From: Lujinxingia vulgaris
GTDB lineage: Bacteria > Myxococcota_A > Bradymonadia > Bradymonadales > Bradymonadaceae
Reading direction: 5' to 3'
Assembly: GCF_007997005.1 (NCBI RefSeq)
Contig: NZ_VOSL01000044.1
Coordinates: 181,711 to 245,710, forward strand
Length of the DNA: 64,000 nt
Position 1 is the first letter of the stretch, and each line of letters begins with the position of its first letter. The notes beneath the pieces are model-generated. The model searched no databases, had not been told where the DNA came from, and worked only from the letters and a program-made list of their open reading frames with translations. The position numbers and the translations under genes were made by a program. Below, piece after piece: positions 27,772 to 37,125 of this stretch.

Positions 27772-29205
27772 TTATTCACCCTCGTTGAGCGGGCCGTCGA
27801 AACGCGGCTGGGCCGCATCATCGCCTTCGGTTTTGGCCGCGCGGCGCGCGAACTCCGCCAGAATCTGGTCCGCCTGGCGGAAGAAGTCATCCCCGCCGAA
27901 GAAGATGATCTTATCGCCCGGCTTGACCGTCTCCAGCAGGTAGTCGTTGATGTCGGGCTGGTTGGGGATGAAGGTCACCGGAAGGCCGTTGGCCTCAATG
28001 CGGTCGACCACCGTCTGGGTGTTGATGCCCGGGATGGGGTCTTCTTCGGCAGCGTACATCGTGGTGATGATCACTTCATCGCTCCCCTGGAACGCCTCGC
28101 CATACTCATCTTTGAGGTACTTGATGAGCGTGTAGCGGTAGGGTTTGAACACGCTGATGACGCGCCCGTCCACCAGGTCTTTGGCCGACTCCAGCACCTT
28201 TTTGATGCCCGTCGGGTGGCTGATGTAATCCTTGACGATGGTCACCCCACCGCCCTGGGCGATGGTGAAGCGGTTCTCCAGGCCCTTGTAGGTCGCCAGC
28301 GCCTTGCCAATGACCTCGGGAGCCACACCGATGCGCCGCGCCACAGCAATCGCCCCCATGGCGTTGACCACGTTGTAGCGCCCCGGGAGGTTGAGCTCCC
28401 AGTCGCCCAATACCTCGTCGCGGTGGTAGGCGCGGTAGCGGATCGGGAGCTGCCCCTTGTCGAGAAGCTCGCCGCGAAACTCCGCGCGATGCTCCATCGA
28501 GTAGCCGGTCGGCCGCAGGTTGACCCGCTCCACAAGCTCGCGGTTGCCGGCGCAGTCCAGGTTCACAAACGCCTCTTTAAGGCGGGTGTTCGATTCGAGG
28601 AAGCTCGCCATCTTGGCGATGATGTCGTCGAGGCCGTCGTAGTAGTTGAGGTGGTCGAGCTCCAGGAAGTTGCAGACCACGTAGTCGCACGCGATGTTGT
28701 GGTGCGAGCCGTCGCTCTCATCGACCTCCACGACCATCCACTTGCCGCCGGAGTCGCGGGCGTTGACGCCGAAGTTGTTGAGCATCCCGCCGATGACAAA
28801 GCCCGGCTCCAGCCCGGCGCACTCCAGAATCCAGGCGATCATCGACGAGACGGTGCCTTTGCCGTGGGTGCCCGTCACGCCGATGGTGCGGTAGCCCTCC
28901 AGAAGCTTTGCGAGGATTGAGGAGCGATGCTCCACCGGGATGCCCGCCTTACGCGCGGCCACAAGCTCGACGTTCTCGTCGGGGATGGCGGTGGAGACGA
29001 CCACAAGGTCGGCCCCCTCCACGTTTTTCGGGTCATGGCCGATGACGATGTTCATGCCCTCGGCGCGCAGCGCCTCGGTCAGCGAGCTCTCGCGCACATC
29101 GGAACCGGTGACCTCGACGCCTCGCGCATGCAGAATGCGCGCGACCGCCGATACCCCGATGCCGCCAATCCCCAGCATATGCACTCGCCCAATCCCGTCT
29201 ATCAT
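27772..29205 (-). CDS. Divergent MurC-family Mur ligase
   Basis: About 477 aa from the ATG at 29205, preceded by AAAGGTCAGG. The N-terminus VHMLGIGGIGVSAVARIL and GSDVRES are typical of MurC (UDP-MurNAc-L-alanine ligase). Most diagnostic sites deviate. The P-loop reads GTHGKGTVSS instead of GTHGKTTTTS, the EADESD segment is EVDESD, RRFE is NRFT, DDYAHHP is KDYISHP, FQPHRY is FKPYRY and the last GAGD is GGDD. The fold and core lysine are kept, so it should be an ATP-dependent amino-acid ligase. It may be the organism's MurC or a paralogue with another substrate. Coupling to murD favours peptidoglycan. Confidence 0.82.
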   Translation of the reverse strand: MIDGIGRVHMLGIGGIGVSAVARILHARGVEVTGSDVRESSLTEALRAEGMNIVIGHDPKNVEGADLVVVSTAIPDENVELVAARKAGIPVEHRSSILAKLLEGYRTIGVTGTHGKGTVSSMIAWILECAGLEPGFVIGGMLNNFGVNARDSGGKWMVVEVDESDGSHHNIACDYVVCNFLELDHLNYYDGLDDIIAKMASFLESNTRLKEAFVNLDCAGNRELVERVNLRPTGYSMEHRAEFRGELLDKGQLPIRYRAYHRDEVLGDWELNLPGRYNVVNAMGAIAVARRIGVAPEVIGKALATYKGLENRFTIAQGGGVTIVKDYISHPTGIKKVLESAKDLVDGRVISVFKPYRYTLIKYLKDEYGEAFQGSDEVIITTMYAAEEDPIPGINTQTVVDRIEANGLPVTFIPNQPDINDYLLETVKPGDKIIFFGGDDFFRQADQILAEFARRAAKTEGDDAAQPRFDGPLNEGE

Positions 29206-29389
29206 CGCCTGACCTTTCGCTTGATGTGTGATGGTAATCGTCAACCTCAGCGCCGCGCGCCTCTGGCGCCGTGAGGTAGCACACTTGCGCGGCGCTCGCC
29301 AATTCTCAGCGCCGCAGAGCGTTGCATCGGCGCCGGGCCGTGCGCTAGGTTCGCTGGCAACGACCTTTGCGCCCTATTCCAAACCTTTA

Positions 29390-29406
29390 AGTGGGCGTCG
29401 CCCACT
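29390..29406. promoter_or_regulatory. 17-nt perfect palindrome upstream of a lipoprotein gene
   Basis: AGTGGGCGTCGCCCACT is perfectly self-complementary around a single central T. It lies 18 nt before the ATG of the CBM9-like lipoprotein gene at 29424, where an operator or a leader hairpin would act. A hairpin with a one-base loop is sterically poor, which favours a protein-binding site. Confidence 0.4.
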
Positions 29407-29423
29407 ATCGATGAGGTTCTTCG

Positions 29424-30815
29424 ATGTCTTCCCTGATTCGACCCGCCAGCCGACGCGCGCTGGTCTTTTCGCTGGCGCTCTCAGCCGGCACGATCTGCGC
29501 GGCCTGCCAGAGCAACGAGCCCCAGATCGTGCTCACCCAGGAGCAATGGAACCAGGTCCGCGAGGATATCCTCGACGAGGCGCCCGAGCCCGAGCATCCC
29601 ATCGGCGCAACCTACAACGACGCCATCGAGCTCATCGGCCTGGACATCGACGGGGAACTTAAAGCCGGCCAGGAGGTGACGTTTATCTGGTACTGGCGGG
29701 CACTTAAAGATGTGAAGCGTGACTGGCAAATCTTTGTGCATTTCGACTCCCAGGTGCACCCGCTGCGCCAGAACCTCGATCATTATCCAGTCGATGAGCT
29801 CTACCGCACCTCGCTGTGGAAAGAAGGCCAGATCATCCGTGACAGCCAGACCTTTGTGCTGCGCGAGGACTTCCCCACCGGCGAGGCGCTCCCTTACGTG
29901 GGACTCTTCCGCGGCGATGAGCGCGCGCATGTGGAGGGAGAGAACATCACCGACGACCGACGCGCCATCGGCCCTACCTTGAAGATCACCGGCAACCCGC
30001 AGCGTGAAGCCGGGCTGCCCCGCCACGAGGTGCGCCGCATCTCCGAGGCCCAGGCCCAGTCCATCACGCTCGACGGCAAGCTCGATGAGCCTGTCTGGAC
30101 CGAGCTGCAGAGCGTCTCGCTGACCGGGTTCAACCCCCGCGCGCCCTACGAGAGCAATGTGAAGTTGGCCACGGATGCCACCCACCTCTATGTGGGTGCC
30201 TACCTGGAAGATGAGCACGTGTGGGGCTCGCTCACCGATCGCGACGATCCGCTCTGGACCCAGGAGGTCTTTGAGTTCTTCATCGCGCCGGGCGGCCCCA
30301 ACGCGCCCTACGTCGAGCTGCAGGTCAGCCCGCAGAACACCGTGTTCGACGCGCGCTTCCCGCACCGGCCGGGCTCGAAGTCCAAGAGCCGTGATGAAGA
30401 CATCGCCGCGGCCAAGCCCTTCTCGATGGAAGGTCTTGAGACGGCGGTGCACATCGAAGGCACGCTCAACGACGAGGAGAACAAAGACCGTTTCTGGTCG
30501 GTGGAGATGCGCATCCCGCTCTCGGAACTTCCCGGCGTCGACGGCGCGCCTGCCCCCGGGAGCTCCTGGCGGGCGAACCTCTACCGCTTCGATCGCCCCA
30601 CCGAGGGGCAGACCTTTGCGTACGGCTGGAGCACGCGCCCGCGCCGCGACTTCCACGACGGCAACCAGTTCGGCACGCTGACCTTCGGCGGCGAAGCCGG
30701 CGCGGTGCCCGTGCGAAACAACGTCGCGCTGCCCCGGGTTGAAGGCCCCGGCGAAGCCGCCCGCGAGCGCCTGCGCCGCCGCATTCAGAAAGAGCGTGAG
30801 GGCGCCTCCAACTAA
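29424..30815 (+). CDS. Lipoprotein with CBM9-like beta-sandwich domain
   Basis: 463 aa with a signal peptide ending at the ICAAC lipobox. Residues about 50-190 form an unrecognised beta-rich domain. From about 205 the segment ITLDGKLDEPVWTE and later VKLATDATHLYVGAYLED, WTQEVFEFFIAPGG and the C-terminal FWSVEMRIPLSEL match the carbohydrate-binding family 9/DOMON-like sandwich pattern. It probably sits on the periplasmic or outer leaflet and binds sugars or haem; no catalytic residues are visible. GAGG lies 9 nt before the ATG, with a palindrome just upstream. It stands alone on the plus strand. Confidence 0.8.
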   Translation: MSSLIRPASRRALVFSLALSAGTICAACQSNEPQIVLTQEQWNQVREDILDEAPEPEHPIGATYNDAIELIGLDIDGELKAGQEVTFIWYWRALKDVKRDWQIFVHFDSQVHPLRQNLDHYPVDELYRTSLWKEGQIIRDSQTFVLREDFPTGEALPYVGLFRGDERAHVEGENITDDRRAIGPTLKITGNPQREAGLPRHEVRRISEAQAQSITLDGKLDEPVWTELQSVSLTGFNPRAPYESNVKLATDATHLYVGAYLEDEHVWGSLTDRDDPLWTQEVFEFFIAPGGPNAPYVELQVSPQNTVFDARFPHRPGSKSKSRDEDIAAAKPFSMEGLETAVHIEGTLNDEENKDRFWSVEMRIPLSELPGVDGAPAPGSSWRANLYRFDRPTEGQTFAYGWSTRPRRDFHDGNQFGTLTFGGEAGAVPVRNNVALPRVEGPGEAARERLRRRIQKEREGASN

Positions 30816-30943
30816 AACGCACTCCCCCGGTGGCCGGGTGCGCCAGCGCCGCATCTGGCGCTGGCCTCCGGCGACAAGTACGGCTATAGTACTACCATTG
30901 GTTACATTTAAATCGGGATAACCACACCAACGAGCGAGTTGTC

Positions 30944-31135
30944 ATGGCGAGTGATAAGCGCAAGCAGAGCCTCTACTTCCCCGAAGACTACCTCGATGAG
31001 ATCCGCGAGGAGTCGCTGCGACAGGACCGGTCGATGTCCTGGGTCGTGCAGAAAGCCTGGGAGATTGCCCGCGATACCATCAAACAGTTCCCGGCGGCCA
31101 ACGACTACCTGCAGGGCGAAGACGAGCAAGAGTAA
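30944..31135 (+). CDS. Small ribbon-helix-helix-like protein (TIGR04563-like)
   Basis: 63 aa beginning with KRKQSLYFPEDYLDEIREES followed by RQDRSMSWVVQKAWEIAR. This is the layout of a ribbon-helix-helix DNA-binding dimer: a short strand, then two helices. I recall the family as TIGR04563, common in myxobacteria, with unknown targets. A close paralogue is encoded at 48384. The 128-nt upstream spacer contains an AT-rich patch (TATAGT at 30885, TTACATTTAAAT at 30902) likely to hold its promoter. A strong terminator follows, so it is a single-gene unit. Confidence 0.8.
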   Translation: MASDKRKQSLYFPEDYLDEIREESLRQDRSMSWVVQKAWEIARDTIKQFPAANDYLQGEDEQE

Positions 31136-31190
31136 ATGTCGACCGGCTCCGACGGCGTCTCCACGTCGCGGGCACCGAGGCGATGAAACA

Positions 31191-31228
31191 AAAAAACGCC
31201 GCGTCCTTTTCGGGACGCGGCGTTTTTT
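31191..31228. terminator. Strong bidirectional intrinsic terminator
   Basis: A 10-bp GC-rich stem (31197-31206 with 31213-31222) is flanked by six A's and six T's that extend the pairing. It separates the small ribbon-helix-helix gene from the convergent lipoprotein gene ending at 31249, and can serve both. Confidence 0.93.
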
Positions 31229-31248
31229 GTGGATGCTAACTTGCCGAA

Positions 31249-32913
31249 TTATTCGACCGCTTCCGCATCACCCTCATCAACGCGAGGGTCGGCGTGCACA
31301 CGGAAGTTCACCACCGACCAGGTCGAGGGCTCCCGGGTCAGCCAGGCGGGCTCGGCGCCGTCGCGCTGCACGCTCCACATGTCGAAGGTGCGGTCGGCCA
31401 GGCCCGGATCGACCACGTTGGGGTTGGTCGCCGAGAAGATCAGGTCATTGCCCTGCGGCGAGAGCTTCGCGCTGACGACACGGGTGATGCAGTCGTCGAT
31501 GACGACCTGCTGCTCGATCTCGTCGTAGCAGCGCGACTCATCAAAGTCGTCGCCCTGCGGGTTGCCGTAGATCTCATCGAAGGTGCCCGTCTGCGGGTCG
31601 ATGCGGGTGATCGCCGAGAGCGGGATGTTGGCCTCGGTGCCCTCACCGGCCGCTTCGCCAAGGGGACGCACGCAGTCGCGGGCGGCAGCCACATAGATGC
31701 GGCCGTCTTCGCCGAAGGTCATCTCGCTGTCGATGTCGGTGTAGGCAAACGAACCATCTTCACGCGTCCAGTCGCAGCCCGCGCGGGTGGGCTCGCCCTG
31801 CTGCGGGAAGTGCGGCAGGCCGTAGACCACGCGCTGCGGCATGCACATCGCGCGGTCGAAGTCGTCGGTGGCCGCATCGCAGCGGTGCACCGGGCCGCAC
31901 TCCGCATCGGAGGAGCAGGCCCCACCGAGGTTTGAGGCGTTGCTCATGTCGATGATGTTGACCGTGGCCTCGATGGCCGTGCAGCGGTTCTCATCGCCGC
32001 ACTCCTGCGCGGTGCCCGAGCAGTCGGCGTTGGAGTTGCAGGCGTTGTAGTTGTTGGGGCCCACGGTGATGAAGGAGACGAGGTTGCCGTCGGGGCTAAA
32101 CGCCGTGGGCAGCGCGCCAATGTAGTAGCTTCCCGCCTCTCCGGGGAAGTTGGCGCCACTGATGGTGATCAGGTTGTCTTCGGCGCTGATCGGAGTGCCG
32201 AGCTCGCCGACGAGCACGGTGACCGAGTCCAGCGTCGGCTGGTAGAGCGCGGTGCGACCGCTTTCCGGGTCGACATCCCAGTGTGCGGGCACCGGAGCTT
32301 CGTCGCCTTCGGGCTCGGTGGCGACCACGCCGATGACCTGCGCGTCGCCGCCGATCTCTTTGTAGTAGGCGGTGTCGCCGTCGACGTAGGCCACGCCGGC
32401 GCCGCGCACGCGCGCATCAAGCACGCCGGACTCCGAGAGCTCCAGCGCACCGGTGACCTCCAGGGAGTCCGGATCGATGGCGGCGGTGTAGATGTCTTGA
32501 AGTCCGCCCGCGCCGTTCTCCATGTAGATAAAGTGCGAGAGGTTCTCGGTCACGCCGCAGAGGTTGGGCGGGGTGCAGTCGGCGCTCTCCGGGACGATGG
32601 AGTTATGCGTCGCATCGCTGGTGGCGTAGAGCCGTACGTCGTACTCCTGGTTCGGCGGGAAGCTGCGCCGCACGTACGAGATGACGTAGTCTTCGTCTTC
32701 AATGACGGGCTCTTCACCGACATCGCCCTCGGGGTTCGGGCCGCAGGTGCCGTCTTCCAGGCAGATGTTGGGGTCGGTGCAGTCGGCGTTGCTCTCACAG
32801 GCCGCGCCCTCCCCGCCGTCGCCATCGTCGCCCGAACAGGCGCTCGCCATCCCGAAGGCCATCGCGCCGCTCAAAAGCAGCGGCCAGCCCAACTTCATCG
32901 CATCACATCGCAT
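31249..32913 (-). CDS. Large cysteine-containing lipoprotein, TolB/WD-like repeats possible
   Basis: 554 aa with the start at 32913 supported by AAGGAG 8 nt upstream. The signal peptide ends in MASAC (lipobox). Just after come short cysteine modules (CESNADCTDPNICLEDGTCG), repeated mid-protein (CNSNADC..., CSSDAECGPVHRC). The rest is beta-rich, with recurring phrases such as TAFSPDGNLVSF and SAKLSPQGNDLIFSATNPN that resemble TolB-type propeller blades. It is probably an outer-membrane or surface lipoprotein. No enzyme motif is visible. Function unknown. Confidence 0.8.
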   Translation of the reverse strand: MRCDAMKLGWPLLLSGAMAFGMASACSGDDGDGGEGAACESNADCTDPNICLEDGTCGPNPEGDVGEEPVIEDEDYVISYVRRSFPPNQEYDVRLYATSDATHNSIVPESADCTPPNLCGVTENLSHFIYMENGAGGLQDIYTAAIDPDSLEVTGALELSESGVLDARVRGAGVAYVDGDTAYYKEIGGDAQVIGVVATEPEGDEAPVPAHWDVDPESGRTALYQPTLDSVTVLVGELGTPISAEDNLITISGANFPGEAGSYYIGALPTAFSPDGNLVSFITVGPNNYNACNSNADCSGTAQECGDENRCTAIEATVNIIDMSNASNLGGACSSDAECGPVHRCDAATDDFDRAMCMPQRVVYGLPHFPQQGEPTRAGCDWTREDGSFAYTDIDSEMTFGEDGRIYVAAARDCVRPLGEAAGEGTEANIPLSAITRIDPQTGTFDEIYGNPQGDDFDESRCYDEIEQQVVIDDCITRVVSAKLSPQGNDLIFSATNPNVVDPGLADRTFDMWSVQRDGAEPAWLTREPSTWSVVNFRVHADPRVDEGDAEAVE

Positions 32914-32997
32914 CGTTCCTGCTCCTTACTTATGGAAAGACAGCTCAAGGCATGGCGGCGCCGACATGCCCCGGCGCGTCACACGTCATCGGGCGCA

Positions 32998-33444
32998 CTA
33001 TAGGTCGCTTGAATTCGGCGAATCAAGACCGGCCGCGGCCTTGGCGTTCTGCCAGAGCGCTTCGAGCTCATCGAGGCTGAGATCTTCGGGGAGATGTCCG
33101 GCCCGGGCGGCCTGCTCTCGCACAGAGGCGATGCGGTGTGAGAAGGTGTCGCTGGCCTCATCGAGCGCGGCCTGCGCGTCGATGTTGAGGTGGCGCGCCA
33201 CATTGACCACCGCAAAGAGCAGATCGCCGAGCTCCGCGCGCAGGCGCTCGGGGGCGGGGGTGGGCGCAGCGAGCTCGGCGCGAACCTCGGCGATTTCTTC
33301 CTCGACCTTGGCGAGCGCACCATCGACCGAGGGCCAGTCAAAGCCCCAGGAGGCCGCCTCATCGCCCAAAGATTGAGCTCGTTTGAGGCCTTGCAGCCGG
33401 AGCTCGGTGGGGGAGGTGGCGGGGCGGTGGGTGTCGTCGGGCAT
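32998..33444 (-). CDS. MazG-like nucleotide pyrophosphohydrolase (single domain)
   Basis: About 148 aa from an ATG at 33444 with GAGG 5 nt upstream; an in-frame TTG at 33462 is possible. It has the MazG metal site: EEEIAEVRAEL followed by ELGDLLFAVVNVARHLNID. The leading acid helix matches the second half of E. coli MazG, so this is a one-domain member. It hydrolyses NTPs or aberrant nucleotides to NMP and pyrophosphate. The tail after residue 110 is a partly conserved helical cap. It is alone on its strand between two lipoprotein/membrane genes. Confidence 0.88.
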   Translation of the reverse strand: MPDDTHRPATSPTELRLQGLKRAQSLGDEAASWGFDWPSVDGALAKVEEEIAEVRAELAAPTPAPERLRAELGDLLFAVVNVARHLNIDAQAALDEASDTFSHRIASVREQAARAGHLPEDLSLDELEALWQNAKAAAGLDSPNSSDL

Positions 33445-33517
33445 CGGAGCCTCATCTGGCAAGCGAGGAGGATGGCGCGTTCGGGATGCGCCCTTCGTGA
33501 CAATTTGTTAACTATGG

Positions 33518-33547
33518 TTGTGTAAATTTTTACCCGAGGCATAGAAT
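33518..33547 (+). promoter_or_regulatory. Candidate sigma70 promoter of the membrane protein gene
   Basis: TTGTGT (33518-33523) and TAGAAT (33542-33547) are spaced by 18 nt, with an AT-rich patch between them. The -10 matches 5 of 6 positions and the -35 about half. Transcription would start about 43 nt before the GTG at 33597. Confidence 0.4.
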
Positions 33548-33596
33548 GCGCCCGGCGCTCTAACTCTGCCCATCGACCCTCGATCGAGCAAACCCC

Positions 33597-35630
33597 GTGT
33601 CATCCCAACCGCGTGCGACAGGCCTGTGGGGGCCCCTTCTCAGCGTTAAGCTCCCCTTGCTGGCGCTGGGCATATTCATGCTCTGCGCGATCGTGCCAGG
33701 GCTGGCTCAGGCCCAGGTGGAGGACGCGAGCATGGAGCGCATGATCGAGCGCCTTGGCGAGCAGGATGTTCAGGCGGGAAGCGGCGCTCTGGCCCCTTCG
33801 ACGGTGGCGCCGCTGAACCTGGAGGTGCAGTGGCGCCTCTGGCTGACGCTGATCGAGTCTGGCGAGCCAGGCATCAATGAGCTGCAGGCGTTGCGTGACG
33901 ACGCGCTGAGCCTGGGGCGCGTCTCTCTGCCCGAACACGCGCTGGCGGTGCTGGCGGTGGCCCGAGCGCGCGATCGCTACGGCCTGAGCCCGACCGACGC
34001 GGAAGCCTTGCTGACGATGGCGATGACCATGGCACCGGAGCTTCCCTACCCGGCGCTGGAGTTGGCCCGGCAGCGCATTCATGATCAGGGGGCCCCCCAC
34101 CGCGCGATCGCGCCCTTTGTGGAGGGCGTGCGGCGCGGGATGAACTCGCCCGACGTCTGCATGGCGTGGGTGCTAAAGTTTGCGATCTTCGCGCTGCTCA
34201 GTGTGCTGGTGGGGCTGGGCGCCTTTATGTTGGCGCAGCTGCTGCGCTATTTCGGAGTCGCCGCCTACGACGGCACGCGCTGGCTACCCCGAGGCTTCTC
34301 ATCAAACCAGACGGTGATCGTGCTGGTCGCGCTGGTGATTGTCCCCGGGTTGCTGCTGCGCTCACCGCTGGCCTCATTGCTGATTATGCTGGCCCTGGTG
34401 ATCCCCTTCCAGCAGCTCAACGAACGAGCGGTCTCGGCATGTTTTTTGGCCACGATCCTCGCCCTGCCCTCCCTGGATGTGGCGTTGAGCCGGATGGTGC
34501 TCTTCCCGGGAAGTCCTGCTCAAACACTGGCCCACGAGCATCTTCGGGGCTGCGACGAGGCCTGCCTTGCTCGCCTTGAAGCAGGTACCACACCCGCGCA
34601 GGAGTATGCGGCGGCAGTGGCCCTCTTCCGAACCGGAACGCCGGAGGCGATGGCGCGCGTCGTCGATCTCGCGGAAGCAGCGACCCCGGCGAGTCGCCTC
34701 TTCAAGGCGCAGTGGGCCAACCTCCAGGGTGCCGCACTGATCGCGCAGGCCGAATCGGAGGCCGCGCTCGACCATCTGGAGCGGGCCGAGATGCTCCTGC
34801 CGCAGGCGCCCGAGCCCCACTTCAACCGCATGCGCGCGCTGCAGCTCAGTGGTGACGAGGAAGGCGGCTACGACGCGCTCGATCAGGCGGTGCGCCACGG
34901 GCTGGAGTCGGTGGGACGCTACCTCGACACCGGGCGTCGCGACGCCAACAGCTTATTGATGATCATCCCTCTGCAGAGCTCGCAGATCTGGGAGGAGCAC
35001 CTCGTCTACACCGAGACGATCAGCTCCATATCGATGATCTCGCCATTCTGGCAGGCGCTCGCCGGGCCCCAGCTGCCGCTCTCGCTGGCGCCGTACCTGG
35101 GCGGCGCCGGGCTGCTCTGGCTTCTCTTGACCCTGCAGCCTTACCTGCGCCAGCGCGTCAGTACGCCTTGCCCCAAATGCGGCCTGGCCCGCGACCCCGA
35201 AGACGCGCGGGAGTTGGGAGGCCATCACTACTGCCTGCCCTGCTACCAGACCTTCGTCTCGGGAGCGACGCTGGACTACCACGCTCGCGTGCAGAGTGAG
35301 ACGACCCTGGGTCGGCGCGACCGTTTTCAGTCCTTTCTACGCCGCTCCCTCTCGTTGCTTCTCCCCGGCACCGGGCATGTGCTCGGCGGTCACGCGCTCC
35401 GAGGGACGCTGGCGTTTATGGCGCTGGCCTTCGGCGCCTTCTGGCTGATGAACCCGATGGGGCTTTGGCGCCCGCCCGCCGAGCTCTTCCACGAAGGATG
35501 GGCCGGACAACAGGTCGTTGCGTGGGTGCTGGTCGGGCTTGGCGTGCTGGTGGGGCTCTGGGGGCTTTTCGCCGGTGTTGACCCCACCCGCGTGCGCGGC
35601 ACCACGGTCCACAGCGAGGTGAAGCGATGA
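33597..35630 (+). CDS. Multi-span membrane protein with TPR-like domain and zinc ribbon
   Basis: 677 aa from a GTG. A signal peptide ends near AQAQ. A periplasmic helical region (40-185) leads to membrane segments around LLSVLVGLGAFMLAQLL, TVIVLVALVIVPGLLL and LLIMLALVIPF. A TPR-like helical stretch (about 310-440) and another span follow. Then comes a zinc ribbon, CPKCGL...HYCLPCY, and a final hydrophobic block. The LLPGTGHVLGGHALRG motif near the C-terminus resembles the PGxGQ motif of DUF5683-like membrane proteins. The whole is not a family I recognise. It overlaps the next gene by ATGA, so both belong to one operon. Confidence 0.75.
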   Translation: MSSQPRATGLWGPLLSVKLPLLALGIFMLCAIVPGLAQAQVEDASMERMIERLGEQDVQAGSGALAPSTVAPLNLEVQWRLWLTLIESGEPGINELQALRDDALSLGRVSLPEHALAVLAVARARDRYGLSPTDAEALLTMAMTMAPELPYPALELARQRIHDQGAPHRAIAPFVEGVRRGMNSPDVCMAWVLKFAIFALLSVLVGLGAFMLAQLLRYFGVAAYDGTRWLPRGFSSNQTVIVLVALVIVPGLLLRSPLASLLIMLALVIPFQQLNERAVSACFLATILALPSLDVALSRMVLFPGSPAQTLAHEHLRGCDEACLARLEAGTTPAQEYAAAVALFRTGTPEAMARVVDLAEAATPASRLFKAQWANLQGAALIAQAESEAALDHLERAEMLLPQAPEPHFNRMRALQLSGDEEGGYDALDQAVRHGLESVGRYLDTGRRDANSLLMIIPLQSSQIWEEHLVYTETISSISMISPFWQALAGPQLPLSLAPYLGGAGLLWLLLTLQPYLRQRVSTPCPKCGLARDPEDARELGGHHYCLPCYQTFVSGATLDYHARVQSETTLGRRDRFQSFLRRSLSLLLPGTGHVLGGHALRGTLAFMALAFGAFWLMNPMGLWRPPAELFHEGWAGQQVVAWVLVGLGVLVGLWGLFAGVDPTRVRGTTVHSEVKR

Positions 35631-36046
35631 GCACCCATCCCAACGCTCCCGTGCCACCGCCGAAGCGTGCGGGACTGGCCACGCTGGTGCTTCACCACAG
35701 CGTCACCGTCATCATTCTGGTGCTCTTTATCGGTATCGGTGTGTGGAGTTATCTCACCTTTCAGAAGACCGACTTCTTTGTGGAGGTCGATCGCGACGAT
35801 CTTCAGGCTCGCCTGACGCCTCCGCTGATTGAGGCGCAGCGCCAGCGCATCGAGATGGCCCTGGCGACCGCCCGACGTCTCGACGATCGCTACCCGGCCA
35901 GCCTCCAGGAGTTGGTGGACCGGGGATTGCTGCTGCAATCTGACTTGTATTACCCTTCGGCCACAGAGCTCTGGCTCTACAGCCGCGGCGTGGATAGCTT
36001 TGAGCTCACGTTGCAACGTCCCGAGGGCGGCACGGCGTCGCCCTGA
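35627..36046 (+). CDS. Single-span membrane protein with pseudopilin-like C-terminal domain
   Basis: 139 aa. A Pro-rich N-terminus precedes one membrane helix (VTVIILVLFIGIGVWSYL, about 27-44). The outside domain starts with a charged helix and then YPASLQELVDRGLL, followed by a short beta segment. This resembles the globular domain of type II secretion pseudopilins, but no prepilin peptidase site precedes the helix. Its start overlaps the preceding stop (ATGA). It may partner that membrane protein. The precise role is unknown. Confidence 0.65.
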   Translation: MSTHPNAPVPPPKRAGLATLVLHHSVTVIILVLFIGIGVWSYLTFQKTDFFVEVDRDDLQARLTPPLIEAQRQRIEMALATARRLDDRYPASLQELVDRGLLLQSDLYYPSATELWLYSRGVDSFELTLQRPEGGTASP

Positions 36047-36076
36047 GTTCGCTCCCCTTGCGAGAGGTCGCCCCCG

Positions 36077-37087
36077 TTGTCCGACACCGATCTTGTTCAG
36101 CTTCATCTGGAGTTCGCCGACGCCGAAGTGGCGCGCTACATCTACGGCCACCGCGACGCCTTCCTCAAACTCATTGAAACACGCCTCGATGTTCGCATCG
36201 GCGCACGCGGTACCGAGGCGCATATCGAAGGGGCGGCCAACGACGCTCGCGTCGCCGAGCGGGTGCTTCGCCAGCTCTACAGCCTGGGCCAGCGCGGCCA
36301 TCACTTGAGCGCCGTCGATGTGGGGCGTGCCATCGATCTTCTGGTCCGTGACCCGAAGATCAATCTGGTCGACATCTTCACCGACCGGGTCCTGGCCACC
36401 AAACATAACCAGATCATCTCGCCCAAAGGCCTGGCGCAGAAGGCTTACGTCGACGCCATCCGCAAGCATGACGTCGTGTTTGGTATCGGTCCGGCCGGCA
36501 CCGGCAAGACCTATCTGGCGATGGCGATGGCGCTCTCGGCCTACTTCTCCAAAAGCGTCAAGCGCATCATCCTGACGCGTCCGGCGGTCGAGGCCGGCGA
36601 GAAGCTGGGGTTCTTGCCCGGCGACCTGGCCGAGAAGGTCAACCCCTACCTGCGCCCGCTCTACGACGCGTTGCATGACATGGTGGAGCTTGAGAAGGCG
36701 GAGATGATGCTGGAGCGCGGCGTGGTCGAGGTCGCTCCACTGGCCTTTATGCGCGGTCGTACGCTCAACGACGCCTTCATCATTTTTGATGAGGCCCAGA
36801 ACGCGACCAATGCGCAGGTGAAGATGTTTCTGACGCGCATCGGCTTTAACTCTCGCGCGGTGATCACCGGCGACATCACCCAGATCGATCTGCCCTCCAA
36901 ACGGATGAGCGGATTGGTGGAGGCCGAGCGGGTGCTCGACAACATCCCGGGCATCGCCTTTTGCCGCTTCTCTCAGCACGATGTGGTGCGCCACCCCCTG
37001 GTGCAGAAGATCATCGACGCGTACGAACGCAACGCCCAGGCCGAGCTCGACGGCGCGCGAGACCGCGCCACCTCCAGCGAGTCCTAG
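36077..37087 (+). CDS. phoH: PhoH-family ATPase
   Basis: 336 aa from a TTG with GAGAGG about 9 nt upstream. An N-terminal KH-like region ([19 protein letters not shown]) precedes the PhoH P-loop ATPase core: [28 protein letters not shown], Walker [11 protein letters not shown], and [11 protein letters not shown]. This arrangement is the PhoH-L type that normally sits next to ybeY. Here ybeY is absent and the neighbours are membrane and FHA proteins. The family is linked to RNA processing and ribosome biogenesis. It ends at 37087, just before a hairpin. Confidence 0.92.
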   Translation: MSDTDLVQLHLEFADAEVARYIYGHRDAFLKLIETRLDVRIGARGTEAHIEGAANDARVAERVLRQLYSLGQRGHHLSAVDVGRAIDLLVRDPKINLVDIFTDRVLATKHNQIISPKGLAQKAYVDAIRKHDVVFGIGPAGTGKTYLAMAMALSAYFSKSVKRIILTRPAVEAGEKLGFLPGDLAEKVNPYLRPLYDALHDMVELEKAEMMLERGVVEVAPLAFMRGRTLNDAFIIFDEAQNATNAQVKMFLTRIGFNSRAVITGDITQIDLPSKRMSGLVEAERVLDNIPGIAFCRFSQHDVVRHPLVQKIIDAYERNAQAELDGARDRATSSES

Positions 37088-37125
37088 ACTTCTGGGAGAC
37101 TCGGACCAACCTGAGGGGAGAGCGG

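Noticed and set aside
27768..27890. N-terminal extension of MurD
   Set aside because: It lies inside the upstream murC-like gene and the residues are Arg-rich noise; the ATG at 27767 gives a normal MurD start.
29481..30854. Minus-strand frame (about 457 codons) opposite the CBM9-like lipoprotein
   Set aside because: The plus-strand product has a signal peptide, lipobox and CBM9 pattern; the antisense frame has none of these.
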